Shown here in pieces: positions 11,372 to 24,863 of a stretch of 64,000 nt of DNA (its first letter is position 1; every line of letters starts with the position of its first letter). Source of the DNA: Silene latifolia (lineage: Eukaryota; Streptophyta; Magnoliopsida; Caryophyllales; Caryophyllaceae); assembly GCF_048544455.1 (NCBI RefSeq), contig NC_133534.1:37696217-37760216 (forward strand), in the 5' to 3' direction. Under the pieces are notes generated by a model. The model had not been told where the DNA came from. It did no database searches and saw only the letters and a list, made by a program, of their open reading frames with translations. A program made the position numbers and the translations under genes.

Positions 11372-12521
11372 TGATTATCGCACACCTAGCAAAGATAAAT
11401 ACCCTAGTAACAAATGAATGTAGTAATAGAGGTCGAACACAAGGAGACGGGAGTTGCTAAACAAGTTGGCATAAAGTGAATTCTATCAAGGTCGATAATC
11501 GTATGATTGTTTGGCTTGGTTAGTAAACTTGTGATAAAATAATGTAAAAACAACAATGATAAAAGAGTCTAGGGGAATCGGGTCATACATGCAAATATGT
11601 AAATGCTCATGTCAAACTAGGAATTCTTAATAACGATAATTGTTTAGGTCTAATGACAACCACCTCTCGGCCTTATTGTCAACCATAGAAAGGGTTCTAG
11701 TGAGCTCTCGCTATTACTATATCGGTCTACTAAAACATGCTTAGTCTAATTCAATTCCGTGCCTCTCGACTTTTAGAAAGAATTAACAAATTTAATCTAG
11801 GATTGTGGCAAATAATCAAAGACTAACAATTCAATACAACCTTGTGATAGAAACTTTTAATTGATATTATAGCATCCCAATTCAATATTTACAAGTACTA
11901 TTTATGCATGGCTCCCCTAAGCCCTAGGCAAAATAAACTACTCACATATATTGAAAACTAAACTAATGACATATGATATAATAAACATGATGATAATGGA
12001 ATGAAATAAGTACTAGAAATAGAATTATCTTAACAATAGAAATGGAACATGGAAATAAAGAACAAGATAAAACCAAAATAACTTGAAATATAACTTGAAA
12101 TTGCTAAAGGAATTTATTTGGAACAATATGGAAATTCTTAAAGGAAATCTAAACTATCCTAAAAACTGAAATAAAGTGTATGAAAAACCGTATTCTAAAT
12201 GACGGATTCAACACCCCTTATATAGGAATAAAGGGTGAACGTAAACAATTTAAGGAGAGGTCACCCCGATCGGGGACACCCCACCCCGACCGGGGTCGTT
12301 GTGTTTTTGATTTTCCTCTTAATTCCGCCTTAACTTCTTGCTTTATGGTGATGCGAAATATAATGCTTGCATATTCATGAGTCCGTATAAGGCATATTAT
12401 GGGTCATACGGCATCCAATGCATGCTCTTAACTTGGGCTTTTACTTGGACTTCATTTCTTTACTTGTACACCAACTAAAGTTGGTTCCTTCTTGTTCGAG
12501 ATTTCAAATTTCTTCCCGAAA
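11372..12521 (-). mobile_element. 3' LTR of element B, terminal part
   Basis: Collinear with 33806-34966 of the 5' LTR. The outer end is TGATTATCGCAC at 11372 on the plus strand (minus-strand LTR end). It breaks at 12521, where element A is inserted; the LTR resumes at 30571 after the CGAAA target duplication. Confidence 0.9.
12264..12295. repeat. Paired CCCCGATCGGGG palindromes in LTR B
   Basis: CCCCGATCGGGG at 12264 and the variant CCCCGACCGGGG at 12284, spacing 20 bp. The other LTR has them at 34712 and 34732. On the minus strand they lie just upstream of a CATATAAGG TATA-like box. The CGATCG core is the same as in the palindromes of element D. Confidence 0.85.
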
Positions 12522-12827
12522 TGTAACACCCCGTATTTTATAATAATATTTTATTATAAAAGTATTTTATTAAATTAATTATTTCGAGATTTAATAATGT
12601 ATTTTGAATATTTATATTTATCGTTTTCGTTCTCTATTTTATTATTTCACGTTTTGGACTACTTTTGATTGGGTTAAAATGTCCGTGGACGATTTTACTA
12701 TTTTAATATAATAATTACTTTTCTTATATGAGCTCTTCAAGCGTTTTAATAGGGCTTAATCCAATTTATAATCCGATAATCCATTGTATGAGCTAATGGA
12801 CCCAAAAGCCCATTGGTTAATCCCCCT

Positions 12828-12836
12828 TATAAATAG
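12828..12836 (+). promoter_or_regulatory. TATA box of LTR A
   Basis: CCTTATAAATAG lies about 300 bp into the LTR and is repeated at 28361-28369 in the 3' LTR. It is a good plant TATA context. Transcription would start about 30 bp downstream. Confidence 0.65.
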
Positions 12837-13559
12837 AATTAACCTAGCAAGCAACTAGGTCAATCCTTTTTCTTTCTCGCGTTAAACCCTAACCAAGTAG
12901 ACAAGCTGCTCCCTTTGTTCTTGCGTGAAATATGCCGCACGGCCTCTCCTCTATTTCTCTCTTTTGTTCTTCTTTTCTCTCTTTGACTCCATTGTTGAAT
13001 ATCTTTTCTTCCTCCAAACTTATTGATAAATTATATTTTCACAATCCTTGCTCTTACTTTTACAATAATTTATTCTCCAAATAATTTAATGAGAATTATT
13101 TGTATGGACCTTTAGACCTACGTTTTGGTTCTCCTATTTTATTGAGTAAAGAAGAGGAAGAGTATTTTTATGGTGCTTTCATGGATTTGGATTCGGGTAT
13201 TCTATAATGTCGGTTTTTGGGGACGTTTGCGCGTGTTGGAGACAAGGATTTGATGGTCTTGTCTTTCTTGGAGGTTTTCATTAAATTGCATCATTAATTG
13301 CTAAAAAGGTAACTAGGTGTTTTCTTTTAATTGTGTTTATGCCAATTGATGTAATTAATATGATTTAATGATTGTCTTGTATGATTGGTACGTGTTAGAT
13401 TGTTTATTATCATGTTAATTATGTTTTCGCATGTTTGTATATGTTTTAATGTATTAATTATATGTCGTATGTTGTTTATGTGTTTATTTTGGGTGTCATG
13501 AGCGCAATTAGGGTTTACGAATAAACCCTAGCGGCGGCATGATAGGCGGCCAAGGGTTC

Positions 13560-13930
13560 CTTCCAAAGTTATAGCTAAAGCTAGTATAACATTGATGATG
13601 ATTCAAGCGTTATAGCTTAAGTTAATACAACTTTGGGTAGCTACTCTAGTTATGGCTGGACCTACTATAACATTGAAGTGCGAGTCAAGGTTGTGGCTGT
13701 AACTAATGTAACCCCGAGATTATGGCTCAAGGTTATGGTTATTGCTAGTATGACTTTGGGTTTCGTGTCAAGGTTATGGTTGAGGTAGTATAACTTCCGA
13801 GTTATATTTACTAAAGTTATAGTAGAGGTTACTATAACCTCGCATCAAGAGTTTATGTTATGGTTAGAGTTACTATAACATTGAATGGTAATCTTAAAGT
13901 TATAGTTGAAGTTACTATAACATTGGTTGC
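13560..13930 (+). repeat. Degenerate AAGTTATAG/ACTATAACATTG repeat in LTR A
   Basis: About ten imperfect units of 35-45 bp pair an AAGTTATAG-like half with a TACTATAACATTG-like half. Each unit is thus a weak inverted repeat (TTATAG..CTATAA). The same tract is at 29095-29460 in the 3' LTR. Confidence 0.7.
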
Positions 13931-15444
13931 TTATACTTGTTTCATATGTTGTATTGTGTTCAACATGTTATGTCCTTGTGTTTGCATATATATCTTTGGT
14001 TACTCTTGTTCATATGATAAGTAGGAGGGTCAGTCATAATATTCTACGAGTTAAGTCGCGATGTTGTTCGCGCATGTTAGTACGGTCCGTTATACTGTGC
14101 ATTTGTGGTTTGCTAGTTTGAATAGATGGCGGTAGTATCAGTTATATACTATCGGAACGAACTAACGTCACCCGTCGATGCGGGATTTCTTTGGTCTATG
14201 TTCGGGGGGGGGGGGGGGTAGCAGAGGCAGTGGTTGGATAAAATTCTTTTAATTGCTATTTTGAATTTAATTACATCATTTAACGATTTATATATATATA
14301 TGCTTAGCTAATTAATTAATTTTATCATAATTCGATACGTTAATTTTAATAATCATTAATAAGTTTATTTAAAGTTAGTTCGAGTTTATTGAAGTTAGTT
14401 CGGGTTTATTTATTTAATAATTTCCGTTTCTTTACGAGTCCTTATGAAAGTTGTTTTAAGTGAACCCGAGATGGATTTTGGGAACAAAACCGTCCAATTA
14501 GCTATTTTGAGCTTATTTCACTAAAATAGCAATTTTTATTAATATCCGTTAGTTTGGTAAAAATCGCTAATAATTCCGATTCAAACTGATATCGTATTAT
14601 TTCCGTTAACTAGCTGAGTTTATTTTATTTTCACTCATTAAATTTATTTATTATTAATTTCGTTTTATTACTGAAACTTTTACTAAAAACCGATTTTATT
14701 AACTCGAGGCGGTTTTAAAAACGAGCGAAATTACTTAACGATGAAGAAACGTACGTATAATTAGTAGCTAGCAAGCTAGCTGGTGTCTCATTATTATTAT
14801 TATTTTATTGTTGTTGTTGTACCCCCGTCCCTACCCCTTCTTTTCCCCTTCCTTTTTGCGTGATTCACCAGCAACAACAATCAGCATCCACCAAAATCAT
14901 CAACACCTCTATTAAACCCGACATTCAAACTCAGATCCCGTCTTCATTTCTCAACCAAACTCCATTATTTTTATACCATTAGCTTCCTCGTCCTTTCCTC
15001 GTTCTTTTAAGGAAAGAAATCTTCTATTTTGTAGAAGTTCGAAAATACCGTCTTAAATGACAACTCGATTTCTTGTCTTAATTAACTCGTTTTTCCTCCT
15101 TTTTAGTTGAAGACTGAAGAAAGGCTCGTGCTTTGGACGTTTTTACTCGGGAATTCGAGAGTTAAAGGTAACGGTGATAGGATACTCGAATTATTTATAA
15201 TACTAGCTATTATATTTCCTATTGTTAAGTTAATTAGTTGTGAGACGGGTTAAAAATAGCTGCTTTGGTTAGCACGAGAGTTTGGGATATTAGCGAAGGA
15301 TGGCCTGGTTGTGAGACAATTTGTATGTGAATGATTTTGCTTATGAAATTTGCGCGATGTTAATTATGGTCGAGAGGAATATGGGTAATGGGTAATACAC
15401 ACATAAATTATGTAGGGATTAGGCAGATTGTTTGAGATTGGATT

Positions 15445-15445
15445 G

Positions 15446-15520
<75 letters not shown>
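15445..15520 (+). repeat. (ATT)n microsatellite
   Basis: About 25 units. The corresponding tract in the right LTR (21637-21663) has about nine, showing expansion or contraction since insertion. Confidence 0.95.
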
Positions 15521-15522
<2 letters not shown>

Positions 15523-16069
15523 AATAAATTTAATATTTAATACTAGTTTTCATATTTCGTACATCTTGTTTGGATTATGGGATGTTGGTGAGTTGTGGCT
15601 ACATACAAGTCTTTTGGGAACGATCCAATTCTTGAGGCAGTTGATAATTAAGGACGTTTATCACGTGTAATTGTGGAAATTGACAAGGAATTTGGTATAC
15701 ATGTATGCATTGATAGTGTAACTGGGTGTCGGGGACTTATATTCTTATGCATTAACTGTAAAGAGCGAGTGATTAGAATTAGGTGATTTCTACATGTTCA
15801 ATTATCTATCCCCTGGTTTTCTTTTAGATTTAGGCATAAGATATTACTTCACTTTGAGCTATCAGAATCCAATTTTGGTGGCAGGAGCATTGGTTATAAT
15901 AGTATTGTGTTTTTATTATCGTATCCTTTGTTCTTGGCTAGTGGGTGAGTAGCTTGGAGTATTATATTATGAGACGGAGTAATGAGTAGGACGGAGTAAT
16001 GAGAGAGATGGGGTAGAGAGTTGAGATTGAATTAATTTTTGGGACGAGAGTGACTTTTATAAGGTTGGC

Positions 16070-16195
16070 CTAGCTAAATGCGGCCCGGCCGTGGCCTTTC
16101 GTAGCTTCGGCCGTGGCCTGTTGTAGCCTAGCAGTTTGTGACTGGCCGTGGCCGTGGCCTGGCCGTGGCCTAGGCAGTGGCCTGGCTAAGTCGCG
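16070..16195 (+). repeat. GGCCGTGGCC minisatellite in LTR C
   Basis: A run of GGCCGTGGCCT-like units between conserved flanks. The right LTR has a visibly different arrangement at 22208-22335, including AAGGCGATGGC units. The rest of the LTRs is almost unchanged. Confidence 0.8.
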
Positions 16196-18216
16196 AGTTT
16201 GGGCCGTATCTATAAATTGTTTTGACGCTAGTTTGGTTTATTTAAAATACAATTAAATTAATTTACGTCTCATATTTTATATAAAGATAATTCGTTAATA
16301 TCGTCCTTTCACATATTTATTTTAGGTGGCTCATATGGGGTTGAAGATGAAGAGTAATTTTGGGGTTTTAGAAGCTTTCTCAAGTTTTTACTTGTCTCTT
16401 TGCTAGCGTAAGGTAACTATTCCGAGTTACTCGACGAATTAATGTCACATTAGTAGTTAATGTGTGCCTGTTGTTTGTTAAGTGTTTAGGTGATTGATAA
16501 TGTGTTACTTTCGTTTTTCACATGATAGAAATTAGAAATAGCATGAGAATAATATTGCGATGAAATTTGTAATTTGGGCCAAAGCAGGCCAAGACTCTGG
16601 GCTGGGCCAGATTGACCGAACGAGTTTGGTCAAACTAGGTTTAAACCAGTCAGCCTCGATTTGACCGATGACCCGTCGCGGGACTCGGGTCGAGGATTTG
16701 TCTTTGAGGTGAGATTGGATGTTTTATGTTATGCCTTGATATTTGTAATTATCATTTCACATGTTGGTTGTTGGATGCTTTGGGTGCCTTATACTTGAGT
16801 CTTCTTGCCTTGTTGCCATTTTAGCTTGTTCTCATGAATTATGAGATTAACGGTTAGCTGAAGTTTGGATTATTATTGATATTGAGGATATTGTTGGATT
16901 GTCTCATTTGAATAGACATTTATATAGCCTTTCACATGATTTCACATGATAGAATGTTAGCATTTATGTTGGTAAGTTGGACTCTTTGCCCTCTTATGGT
17001 TAAGTGGGTGTCCTATTTGTCTTGTGTGGTGTGGGCTAAAGTATTCAAGCTGGGACTAGCTGGGACTAGGTCCTAGGTGAGTATTTCGGCCTTCATCATA
17101 GATAGGTCTTTATAGTCTCTGACGAGTATATGTTCACTGCTTAATAGCCTTTGTGTTCCTGACTAGTGGATTTATATCCAAGTTGGGGCATGACCTCGTT
17201 ACTTATTTTGATAGTAAGTGGTCAGCTTAAGTACTAGCCAACCCTTTGGTGGACTCCTTAGGGTACTCACTTTGTTTTAGAAAAATTGTGGGTCTTGGGT
17301 GCGGTGGTGTGTATCCGCATGTCTAGGTCTCTGCAGATTTTAGGCTAGGGTTGTGTTGTGTCTTGGCCATGTTTTATTAATATTAACCGCCGAGCCAAGA
17401 TACCGGTTCGATTACCTTCCCTACCTCGTGGTATAGACTCGAGATTCTGAGTGACTATTGACCGTGCTAAGAACTTATGCCCTGTCTTTGATATATTGCC
17501 CTTTCTTGTATGGTGATTCTATGAATCATAGAAGGTGAGATGCAAGCCGGCTATGGTTGATAGAGTTTGGATTCTGGATGTTATGTGATTCACATGATAG
17601 TGTAGTATGAGTCGGTCTAGTATTCTGGCTAGGACTATGTGTTGTTATATTGTTGTTCACATGATAAGCACGATTGTCTAGCATCTATATGCTAAGGCTA
17701 TGTGTTATTCATATTCATATTCTTATGTTTACATGTTATATTAATTATGACATTTCGTGGCTGGGAGAACTCGGAGTTACTCCCCACTGACTGTGGCTTT
17801 CGTATTTGTATAAAATGCGAATGACAGGTAGGTGATGCATATATGAGGTACATGGACGAGCTAGCGAGCAAAGTAACCTTGGGACCTAGACTGGTTTTAT
17901 TTTATTGTGACCCTTAAACCCTTTTTATGTCACATACATTTTAGGGACATATGTCTCCCTCTTTACATTTGGTTGTATAATTTGCTATTCGCGACTTTAG
18001 CGATGGTTAGGTTATGAAACTTCTAGTTAGACCTTGTATGTTTGACACCTTCCAATTTGGATATCTTTATAACAGGTTCAGGTTTAAAAAAAGAAAAAAA
18101 AAATTAAAATTAAAAATTACAGGTTTTTACCCAAATGAACCTATTACAAACATATCCATGCAGTTTTATTCTAGAATTACGTGTTTACTTTTACGCAATA
18201 AATGAGGGTGTCACAG

Positions 18217-18229
18217 TTGGTATCAGAGC
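18217..18229 (+). promoter_or_regulatory. Primer-binding site of element C (tRNA-iMet)
   Basis: TTGGTATCAGAGC, one base after the LTR end, is complementary to the 3' end of plant initiator tRNA-Met. GAGC at its end can pair with GCTC at 18236, forming a hairpin over ATATTT. Confidence 0.9.
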
Positions 18230-20365
18230 ATATTTGCTCCCGACGCACGTTTGTGCACCCCAATATAAATAACTTGACCTTAAAATAATAAACTTGAGAG
18301 ATGGGTAAGATGGGTAGACTTAGGACCTTATGTTGTAGTCTCTTTGTGTTTGCTCTTTGTTAGGTACTAACCTGTTTGTTGATTGTCATTTAATAATTGT
18401 TGCGTTCTTGAATCGATGACCGTGAGCTTATCTAAAGCTAATGGAGTTATTACCCTTATGATAAAAAAATTTGAACTAAAGGTTTTGAAAATGTTTTAAT
18501 GTTTTTCCACGGTTTTAACGCCAATTAGTGTTAAAACTTGTTATTGGAGACGTCTGATAATTAGTTTTATCATTTGTTGGTGTAAAAATGTACTTTTATG
18601 TCTTTGAATTGGAATATTGATGTTCTTGAGTGATCGCCAAGAGTATCTCCGTTCCATTGAAAGGACACTTATATTTTACGAAAATCAAGATTTGGTGCCT
18701 AATGCTGAAGATTGAAGATTTGTTCAACCTTTGAAGAATGCTTCTACTTCCTTGAAGATGTTTCTCGTTCTTTGTGTATCTCGCCTTATTCTTAATCTCT
18801 TTGTGCTTATCCTCCTTCTAAACTCCCTTCTGTTTTACTTTAAAAGCTACGCTTGTACTCCTAACTTGTCTTTTGTTCCTTGCTAATCCTCCCTTAACGC
18901 CATTTGATAGTACTCTTTCTTTTGAGGAATGTTGACCTTGGTTGGAAAACTTGACTCTTGAGGAGATTGTTTGTGTTTGACCCTTTCCTGGTTTTGAGAG
19001 GATTTGATGATGGAAAGACTTAGGTAAGGTGATGAGACATACTTAGTGATTCTTATACCTAGTTCCTTGATAAAGTGAGTATAATTGATTGGTGGATTAT
19101 TTGTGTTAGGAATGAGTTGCCTATGTAATTAAAAGTTATAGAACTTGGCTTTGTTGTTTATGTTTGGGGATTTGAAAGCTTAGTAGGTTGAGCGTCGTCA
19201 CCCTAGGAGTAAACATGAGATAAGTTTAGAATATGAATTTGGAAGAAAACCCATTTTTAGATGTTAACACTCCCGTATAGATTGGGAATGTGATTTGGTC
19301 GTTTTGTCATGAAGGTACAATACCCTAATAGGCGTTTCCTTGTTGTCTAATTTCCCTTTCTCCTTGATCATGAGCGTTACCGTTCATACCTTCTTTCCTC
19401 GCTTCATCTTGCTCCTCCTTTAAGTTTGACATTCGTATCTTGTGAAACTCTATCTTTGACATCCTTGTAATTTTAACTTCAATTTTTACCCTATGAAAGT
19501 CATTATAGCTCTCTTGTGGCTTAAGTTTGAGCTCTCTTAACATACTTTGTTTTTATGCTATCTAAGTTACTTTCCTTTTTGTACAACTTCTAAACTTTCA
19601 AGCTACCAGTTTCGATTCATTCTTAAAAGTTTATGTCACTTCTGCAAACCTAACCTGTTTTTGAAGACTTGAAAATGAAAATTGGAATTAGTTCCCTATT
19701 CCTTCCTTGAATATAAACTCATTTATCGTAATTTTAATTACTAGACCCGAAATTTCTTTAAATTTTATCCAATTTCTATTGACCTTGATCTATTTATGAG
19801 TTCTTTGTCAAAGTTTAATATTATATTTCCGGAATTTAACTCCCCTTTTAGTTTAAAGGTGAAACCTTTATTTCTACTTTGGCTTTTTGCAAAAGAACAT
19901 TTGAGAAGATTACCTTTCTCTTATTTTGATTTTAACGTTGATCGGATGTTAGAACTAGTTATTGGAAACGTTTGATAACTTGTTCTACGATTGTCGGCGA
20001 ATAGTTTTTGTTTTAAATTTGTCTATGACTTGGAAAGTTAGCGTTCTTGTGTGCACGACAAGAACAATTCCGTTCCATGAATGAGACTTATATTTTTGAA
20101 AACTCTTCATTAATGTTTTTGAAGGTATTTTGATTTTTGATTTATACAAATGATTTGCCTTTTGACCTTATCTTTGATTTGGAATGTGATGTTCTTGAAT
20201 ACGTAACGAGAACACTTTCGTTCCCTTGATGAGAATCAGTTCGTCGGAAAATTTTATTTGAAACTTTTGAAAGAATTTTGATTCTTACGATAAATAACCT
20301 TTAAAATGTTTTGGTTACCGATTCCAATTTCAGTTTTATTTTCATAACCTTCCATTTATACTTTC
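18230..20365. other. Internal region of element C, no coding capacity seen
   Basis: About 2.1 kb of A/T-rich DNA. Similar phrases recur (for example TTGATGTTCTTGAGTG.. near 18618 and TTAGCGTTCTTGTGTG.. near 20038), so it may be an internally duplicated spacer. No conserved retroelement protein motif is seen. Confidence 0.7.
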
Positions 20366-20403
20366 AAGTTTCGAGGACGAAACTTTTTAAAAGATGGGGT
20401 GAT
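20366..20403 (+). promoter_or_regulatory. PPT and upstream hairpin of element C
   Basis: AAGTTTCG-AGGA-CGAAACTT (20366-20385) is a perfect 8-bp stem with an AGGA loop. It is followed by AAAAGATGGGGTGAT, which abuts the LTR start at 20404. Confidence 0.9.
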
Positions 20404-23400
20404 TGTAACACCCCGTATTTTATTAAGTTGGATAAAATTCTTTTAATTGCTATTTTGAATTTAATTACATCATTTAACGATTTATATATATATGCTTAGC
20501 TAATTAATTAATTTCATCATAATTCGATACGTTAATTTTAATAATCATTAATAAGTTTATTTAAAGTTAGTTCGAGTTTATTGAAGTTAGTTCGGGTTTA
20601 TTTATTTAATAATTTCCGTTTCTTTACGAGTCCTTATGAAAGTTGTTTTAAGTGAACCCGAGATGGATTTTGGGAACAAAACCGTCCAATTAGCTATTTT
20701 GAGCTTATTTCACTAAAATAGCAATTTTTATTAATATCCGTTAGTTTGGTAAAAATCGCTAATAATTCCGATTCAAACTGATATCGTATTATTTCCGTTA
20801 ACTAGATGAGTTTATTTTATTTTCACTCATTAAATTTATTTATTATTAATTTCGTTTTATTACTGAAACTTTTACTAAAAACCGATTTTATTAACTCGAG
20901 GCGGTTTTAAAAACGAGCGAAATTACTTAACGATGAAGAAACGTACGTATAATTAGTAGCTAGCAAGCTAGCTGGTGTCTCATTATTATTATTATTTTAT
21001 TGTTGTTGTTTTACCCCCGTCCCTACCCCTTCTTTTCCCCTTCCTTTTTGCGTGATTCACCAGCAACAACAATCAGCATCCACCAAAATCATCAACACCT
21101 CTATTAAACCCGACATTCAAACTCAGATCCCGTCTTCATTTCTCAACCAAACTCCATTATTTTTATACCATTAGCTTCCTCGTCCTTTCCTCGTTCTTTT
21201 AAGGTAAGAAATCTTCTATTTTGTAGAAGTTCGAAAATACCGTCTTAAATGACAACTCGATTTCTTGTCTTAATTAACTCGTTTTTCCTCCTTTTTAGTT
21301 GAAGACTGAAGAAAGGCTCGTGCTTTGGACGTTTTTACTCGGGAATTCGAGAGTTAAAGGTAACGGTGATAGGATACTCGAATTATTTATAATACTAGCT
21401 ATTATATTTCCTATTGTTAAGTTAATTAGTTGTGAGACGGGTTAAAAATAGCTGCTTTGGTTAGCACGAGAGTTTGGGATATTAGCGAAGGATGGCCTGG
21501 TTGTGAGACAATTTGTATGTGAATGATTTTGCTTATGAAATTTGCGCGATGTTAATTATGGTCGAGAGGAATATGGGTAATGGGTAATACACACATAAAT
21601 TATGTAGGGATTAGGCAGATTGTTTGAGATTGGATTGATTATTATTATTATTATTATTATTATATAAATAAATTTAATATTTAATACTAGTTTTCATATT
21701 TCGTACATCTTGTTTGGATTATGGGATGTTGGTGAGTTGTGGCTACGTACAAGTCTTTTGGGAACGATCCAATTCTTGAGGCAGTTGATAATTAAGGACG
21801 TTTATCACGTGTAATTGTGGAAATTGACAAGGAATTTGGTATACATGTATGCATTGATAGTGTAACTGGGTGTCGGGGACTTATATTCTTATGCATTAAC
21901 TGTAAAGAGCGAGCGATTAGAATTAGGTGATTGCTACATGTTCAATTATCTATCCCCTGGTTTTCTTTTAGATTTAGGCATAAGATATTACTTCACTTTG
22001 AGCTATCAGAATCCAATTTTGGTGGCAGGAGCATTGGTTATAATAGTATTGTGTTTTTATTATCGTATCCTTTGTTCTTGGCTAGTGGGTGAGTAGCTTG
22101 GAGTATTATATTATGAGACGGAGTAATGAGTAGGACGGAGTAATGAGAGAGATGGGGTAGAGAGTTGAGATTGAATTAATTTTTGGGACGAGAGTGACTT
22201 TTATAAGGTTGGCCTAGCAGCGGCCTGGACGTGGCTCTTGTAGCCTTTGGCCGTGGCCTTTGTTGTAGCCTAGCAGCCACTGGCCGTGGCCTAAGGCGAT
22301 GCCTGGCCGTGGCCTAAGGCGATGGCTTTGGCTAAGTCGCGAGTTTGAGCCGTATCTATAAATTGTTTTGACGCTAGTTTGGTTTATTTAAAATACAATT
22401 AAATTAATTTACGTCTCATATTTTATATAAAGATAATTCGTTAATATCGTCCTTTCACATATTTATTTTAGGTGGCTCATATGGGGTTGAAGATGAAGAG
22501 TAATTTTGGGGTTTTAGAAGCTTTCTCAAGTTTTTACTTGTCTCTTTGCTAGCGTAAGGTAACTATTCCGAGTTACTCGACGAATTAATGTCACATTAGT
22601 AGTTAATGTGTGCCTGTTGTTTGTTAAGTGTTTAGGTGATTGGTAATGTGTTACTTTCGTTTTTCACATGATAGAAATTAGAAATAGCATGAGAATAATA
22701 TTGCGATAAAATTTGTAATTTGGGCCAAAGCAGGCCAAGACTCTGAGCTGGGCCAGATTGACCGAACGAGTTTGGTCAAACTAGGTTTAAACCAGTCAGC
22801 CTCGATTTGACCGGTTACCCGTCGCGGGACTCGGGTCGAGGGTTTGTCTTTGAGGTGAGATTAGATGTTTATGTTATGCCTTGATATTTGTAATTATCAT
22901 TTCACATGTTGGTTGTTGGATGCTTTGGGTGCCTTATACTTGAGTCTTCTTGCCTTGTTGCCATTTTAGCTTGTTCTCATGAATTATGAGATTAACGGTT
23001 AGCTGAAGTTTGGATTATTATTGATATTGAGGATATTGTTGGATTGTCTGCTGAATAGACATTTATATAGCCTTTCACATGATTTCACATGATAGAATGT
23101 TAGCATTTATGTTGGTAAGTTGGACTCTTTGCCCTCTTATGGTTAAGTGGGTGTCCTATTTGTCTTGTGTGGTGTGGGCTAAAGTATTCAAGTGGGACTA
23201 TTTGGGACTAGGTCCTAGGTGAGTATTTCGGCCTTCATCATAGATAGGTCTTTATAGTCTCTGACGAGTATATGTTCACTGCTTAATAGCCTTTGTGTTC
23301 CTGACTAGTGGATTTATATCCAAGTTGGGGCATGACCTCGTTACTTATTTTGATAGTAAGTGGTCAGCTTAAGTACTAGCCAACCCTTTGGTGGACTCCT

Positions 23401-24359
23401 TAGGGTACTCACTTTGTTTTAGAAAAATTGTGGGTCTTGGGTGCGGTGGTGTGTATCCGCATGTCTAGGTCTGCGCAGATTTTAGGCTAGGGTTGTGTTG
23501 TGTCTTGGCCATGTTTTATTAATATTAACCGCTGAGCCAAGATACCGGTTCGATTACCTTCCCTACCTCGTGGTATAGACTCGAGTTACAGAGTGACTAT
23601 TGACCGTGCTAAGAACTTATGCCTGTCTTTGATATATTGCCCTTTCTTGTATGGTGATTCTATGAATCATAGAAGGTGAGATGCAAGCCGGCTATGGTTG
23701 ATAGAGTTTGGATTCCTGGATGTTATGTGATTCACATGATAGTGTAGTATGAGTCGGTCTAGTATTCACTGGCTAGGACTATGTGTTGTTATATTGTTGT
23801 TCACATGATAAGCACGATTGTCTAGCATCTATATGCTAAGGCTATGTGTTATTCATATTCATATTCTTATGTTTACATGTTATATTAATTATGACATTTC
23901 GTGGCTGGGAGAACTCGGAGTTACTCCCCACTGACTGTGGCTTTCGTATTTGTATAAAATGCGAATGACAGGTAGGTGATGCATATATGGGGTACATGGA
24001 CGAGCTAGCGAGCAAAGTAACCTTGGGACCTTGACTGGTTTTATTTTATTGTGACCCTTAAACCCTTTTTATGTCACATACATTTTAGGGACATATGTCT
24101 CCCTCTTTACATTTGGTTGTATAATTTGCTATTCGCGACTTTAGCGATGGTTAGGTTATAAAACTTCTAGTTAGACCTTGTATGTTTGACACCTTCCAAT
24201 TTGGATATCTTTATAACAGGTTCAGGTTTAAAAAAAGAAAAAAAAAATTAAAATTAAAAATTACAGGTTTTTACCCAAATGAACCTATTACAAACATATC
24301 CATGCAGTTTTATTCTAGAATTACGTGTTTACTTTTCCGCAATATATGAGGGTGTCACA
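20404..24359 (+). mobile_element. 3' LTR of element C (intact)
   Basis: 3956 bp, TGTAACACC..GTGTCACA. Full length, and the reference for the truncated left copy. Continuity with LTR A is restored at 24360. Confidence 0.9.
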
Positions 24360-24849
24360 CTACTAGTCTTGTAAGTGTTCATGGTCTAGTGGTTGCATAT
24401 GGTCTAGGTTTGCATGATTGCGTCCGTTAAGATCGATTAAGTCATGGTAAGCTTTGTTGGGTCTTTCATGAGTATAGATGATCTCGCATGTTTACTGGTT
24501 TTACATTTCATTTGTTAATGATTGTTGATTATATTCAATTGTTGTAAACATGACTGGGAGAGCATCTAGTTACTCCCGACTGATTGTCGACCCCCTTCTC
24601 AGGTTGTTCAGATTGTTGCTGTTTTGGATGATATCTTGCTGGGAAGTTCTGTGCGGCGAGATGGAAAATAAATTAGGACTTTACTTTATGTTTTAAGAAC
24701 CTTTCGAATAATGTATTAGTTTGTTTTGGAGTTAGTAGCGAACCGGATTTGGGCTTGGTGTTTCCGCCACCTTGACCCTTTTATCAGTATCGTACTCTGA
24801 TATTCATTTTATATAAGTTTTTCCTTTGTTTATAATCCGGGTTGTTACA
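24360..24849 (+). mobile_element. 5' LTR of element A, last part
   Basis: 490 bp corresponding exactly to 30076-30565 of the 3' LTR, ending GGTTGTTACA just before the PBS. Confidence 0.9.
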
Positions 24850-24850
24850 G

Positions 24851-24863
24851 TTGGTATCAGAGC
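24851..24863 (+). promoter_or_regulatory. Primer-binding site of element A (tRNA-iMet)
   Basis: TTGGTATCAGAGC, one base after the LTR. GAGCG can pair with CGCTC at 24868 across AAAA, so the PBS 3' half lies in a hairpin as in element C. Confidence 0.9.

Larger units (their letters stand above)
12522..14232 (+). mobile_element. 5' LTR of element A, first part
   Basis: Matches 28055-29768 of the 3' LTR. It contains the promoter (TATAAATAG at 12828), the TTATAGT-type repeats and a poly-G run (about 14204-14218). It ends inside the first GAGGCAGTGGTT repeat, at the truncated left edge of element C. Confidence 0.9.
14233..18215 (+). mobile_element. 5' LTR of element C (5'-truncated by 23 bp)
   Basis: Nearly identical to 20427-24359. 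Its first bases GTTGGATAAAATTC correspond to base 24 of the intact right LTR. Main differences from the right LTR are the (ATT)n length and a GGCCGTGGCC cluster. Confidence 0.9.
14233..24359 (+). mobile_element. Element C: non-autonomous LTR retrotransposon with very long LTRs
   Basis: LTRs of about 4 kb (14233-18215 and 20404-24359) enclose only 2188 bp. The right LTR starts TGTAACACCCCG and ends GGTGTCACA; the left LTR has lost its first 23 bp. PBS is at 18217 and PPT at 20386-20403. No coding region is recognisable. The right flank CTACT (24360) continues LTR A exactly; the left flank was lost with about 307 bp of LTR A. It is the innermost and youngest layer of the nest. Confidence 0.9.
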
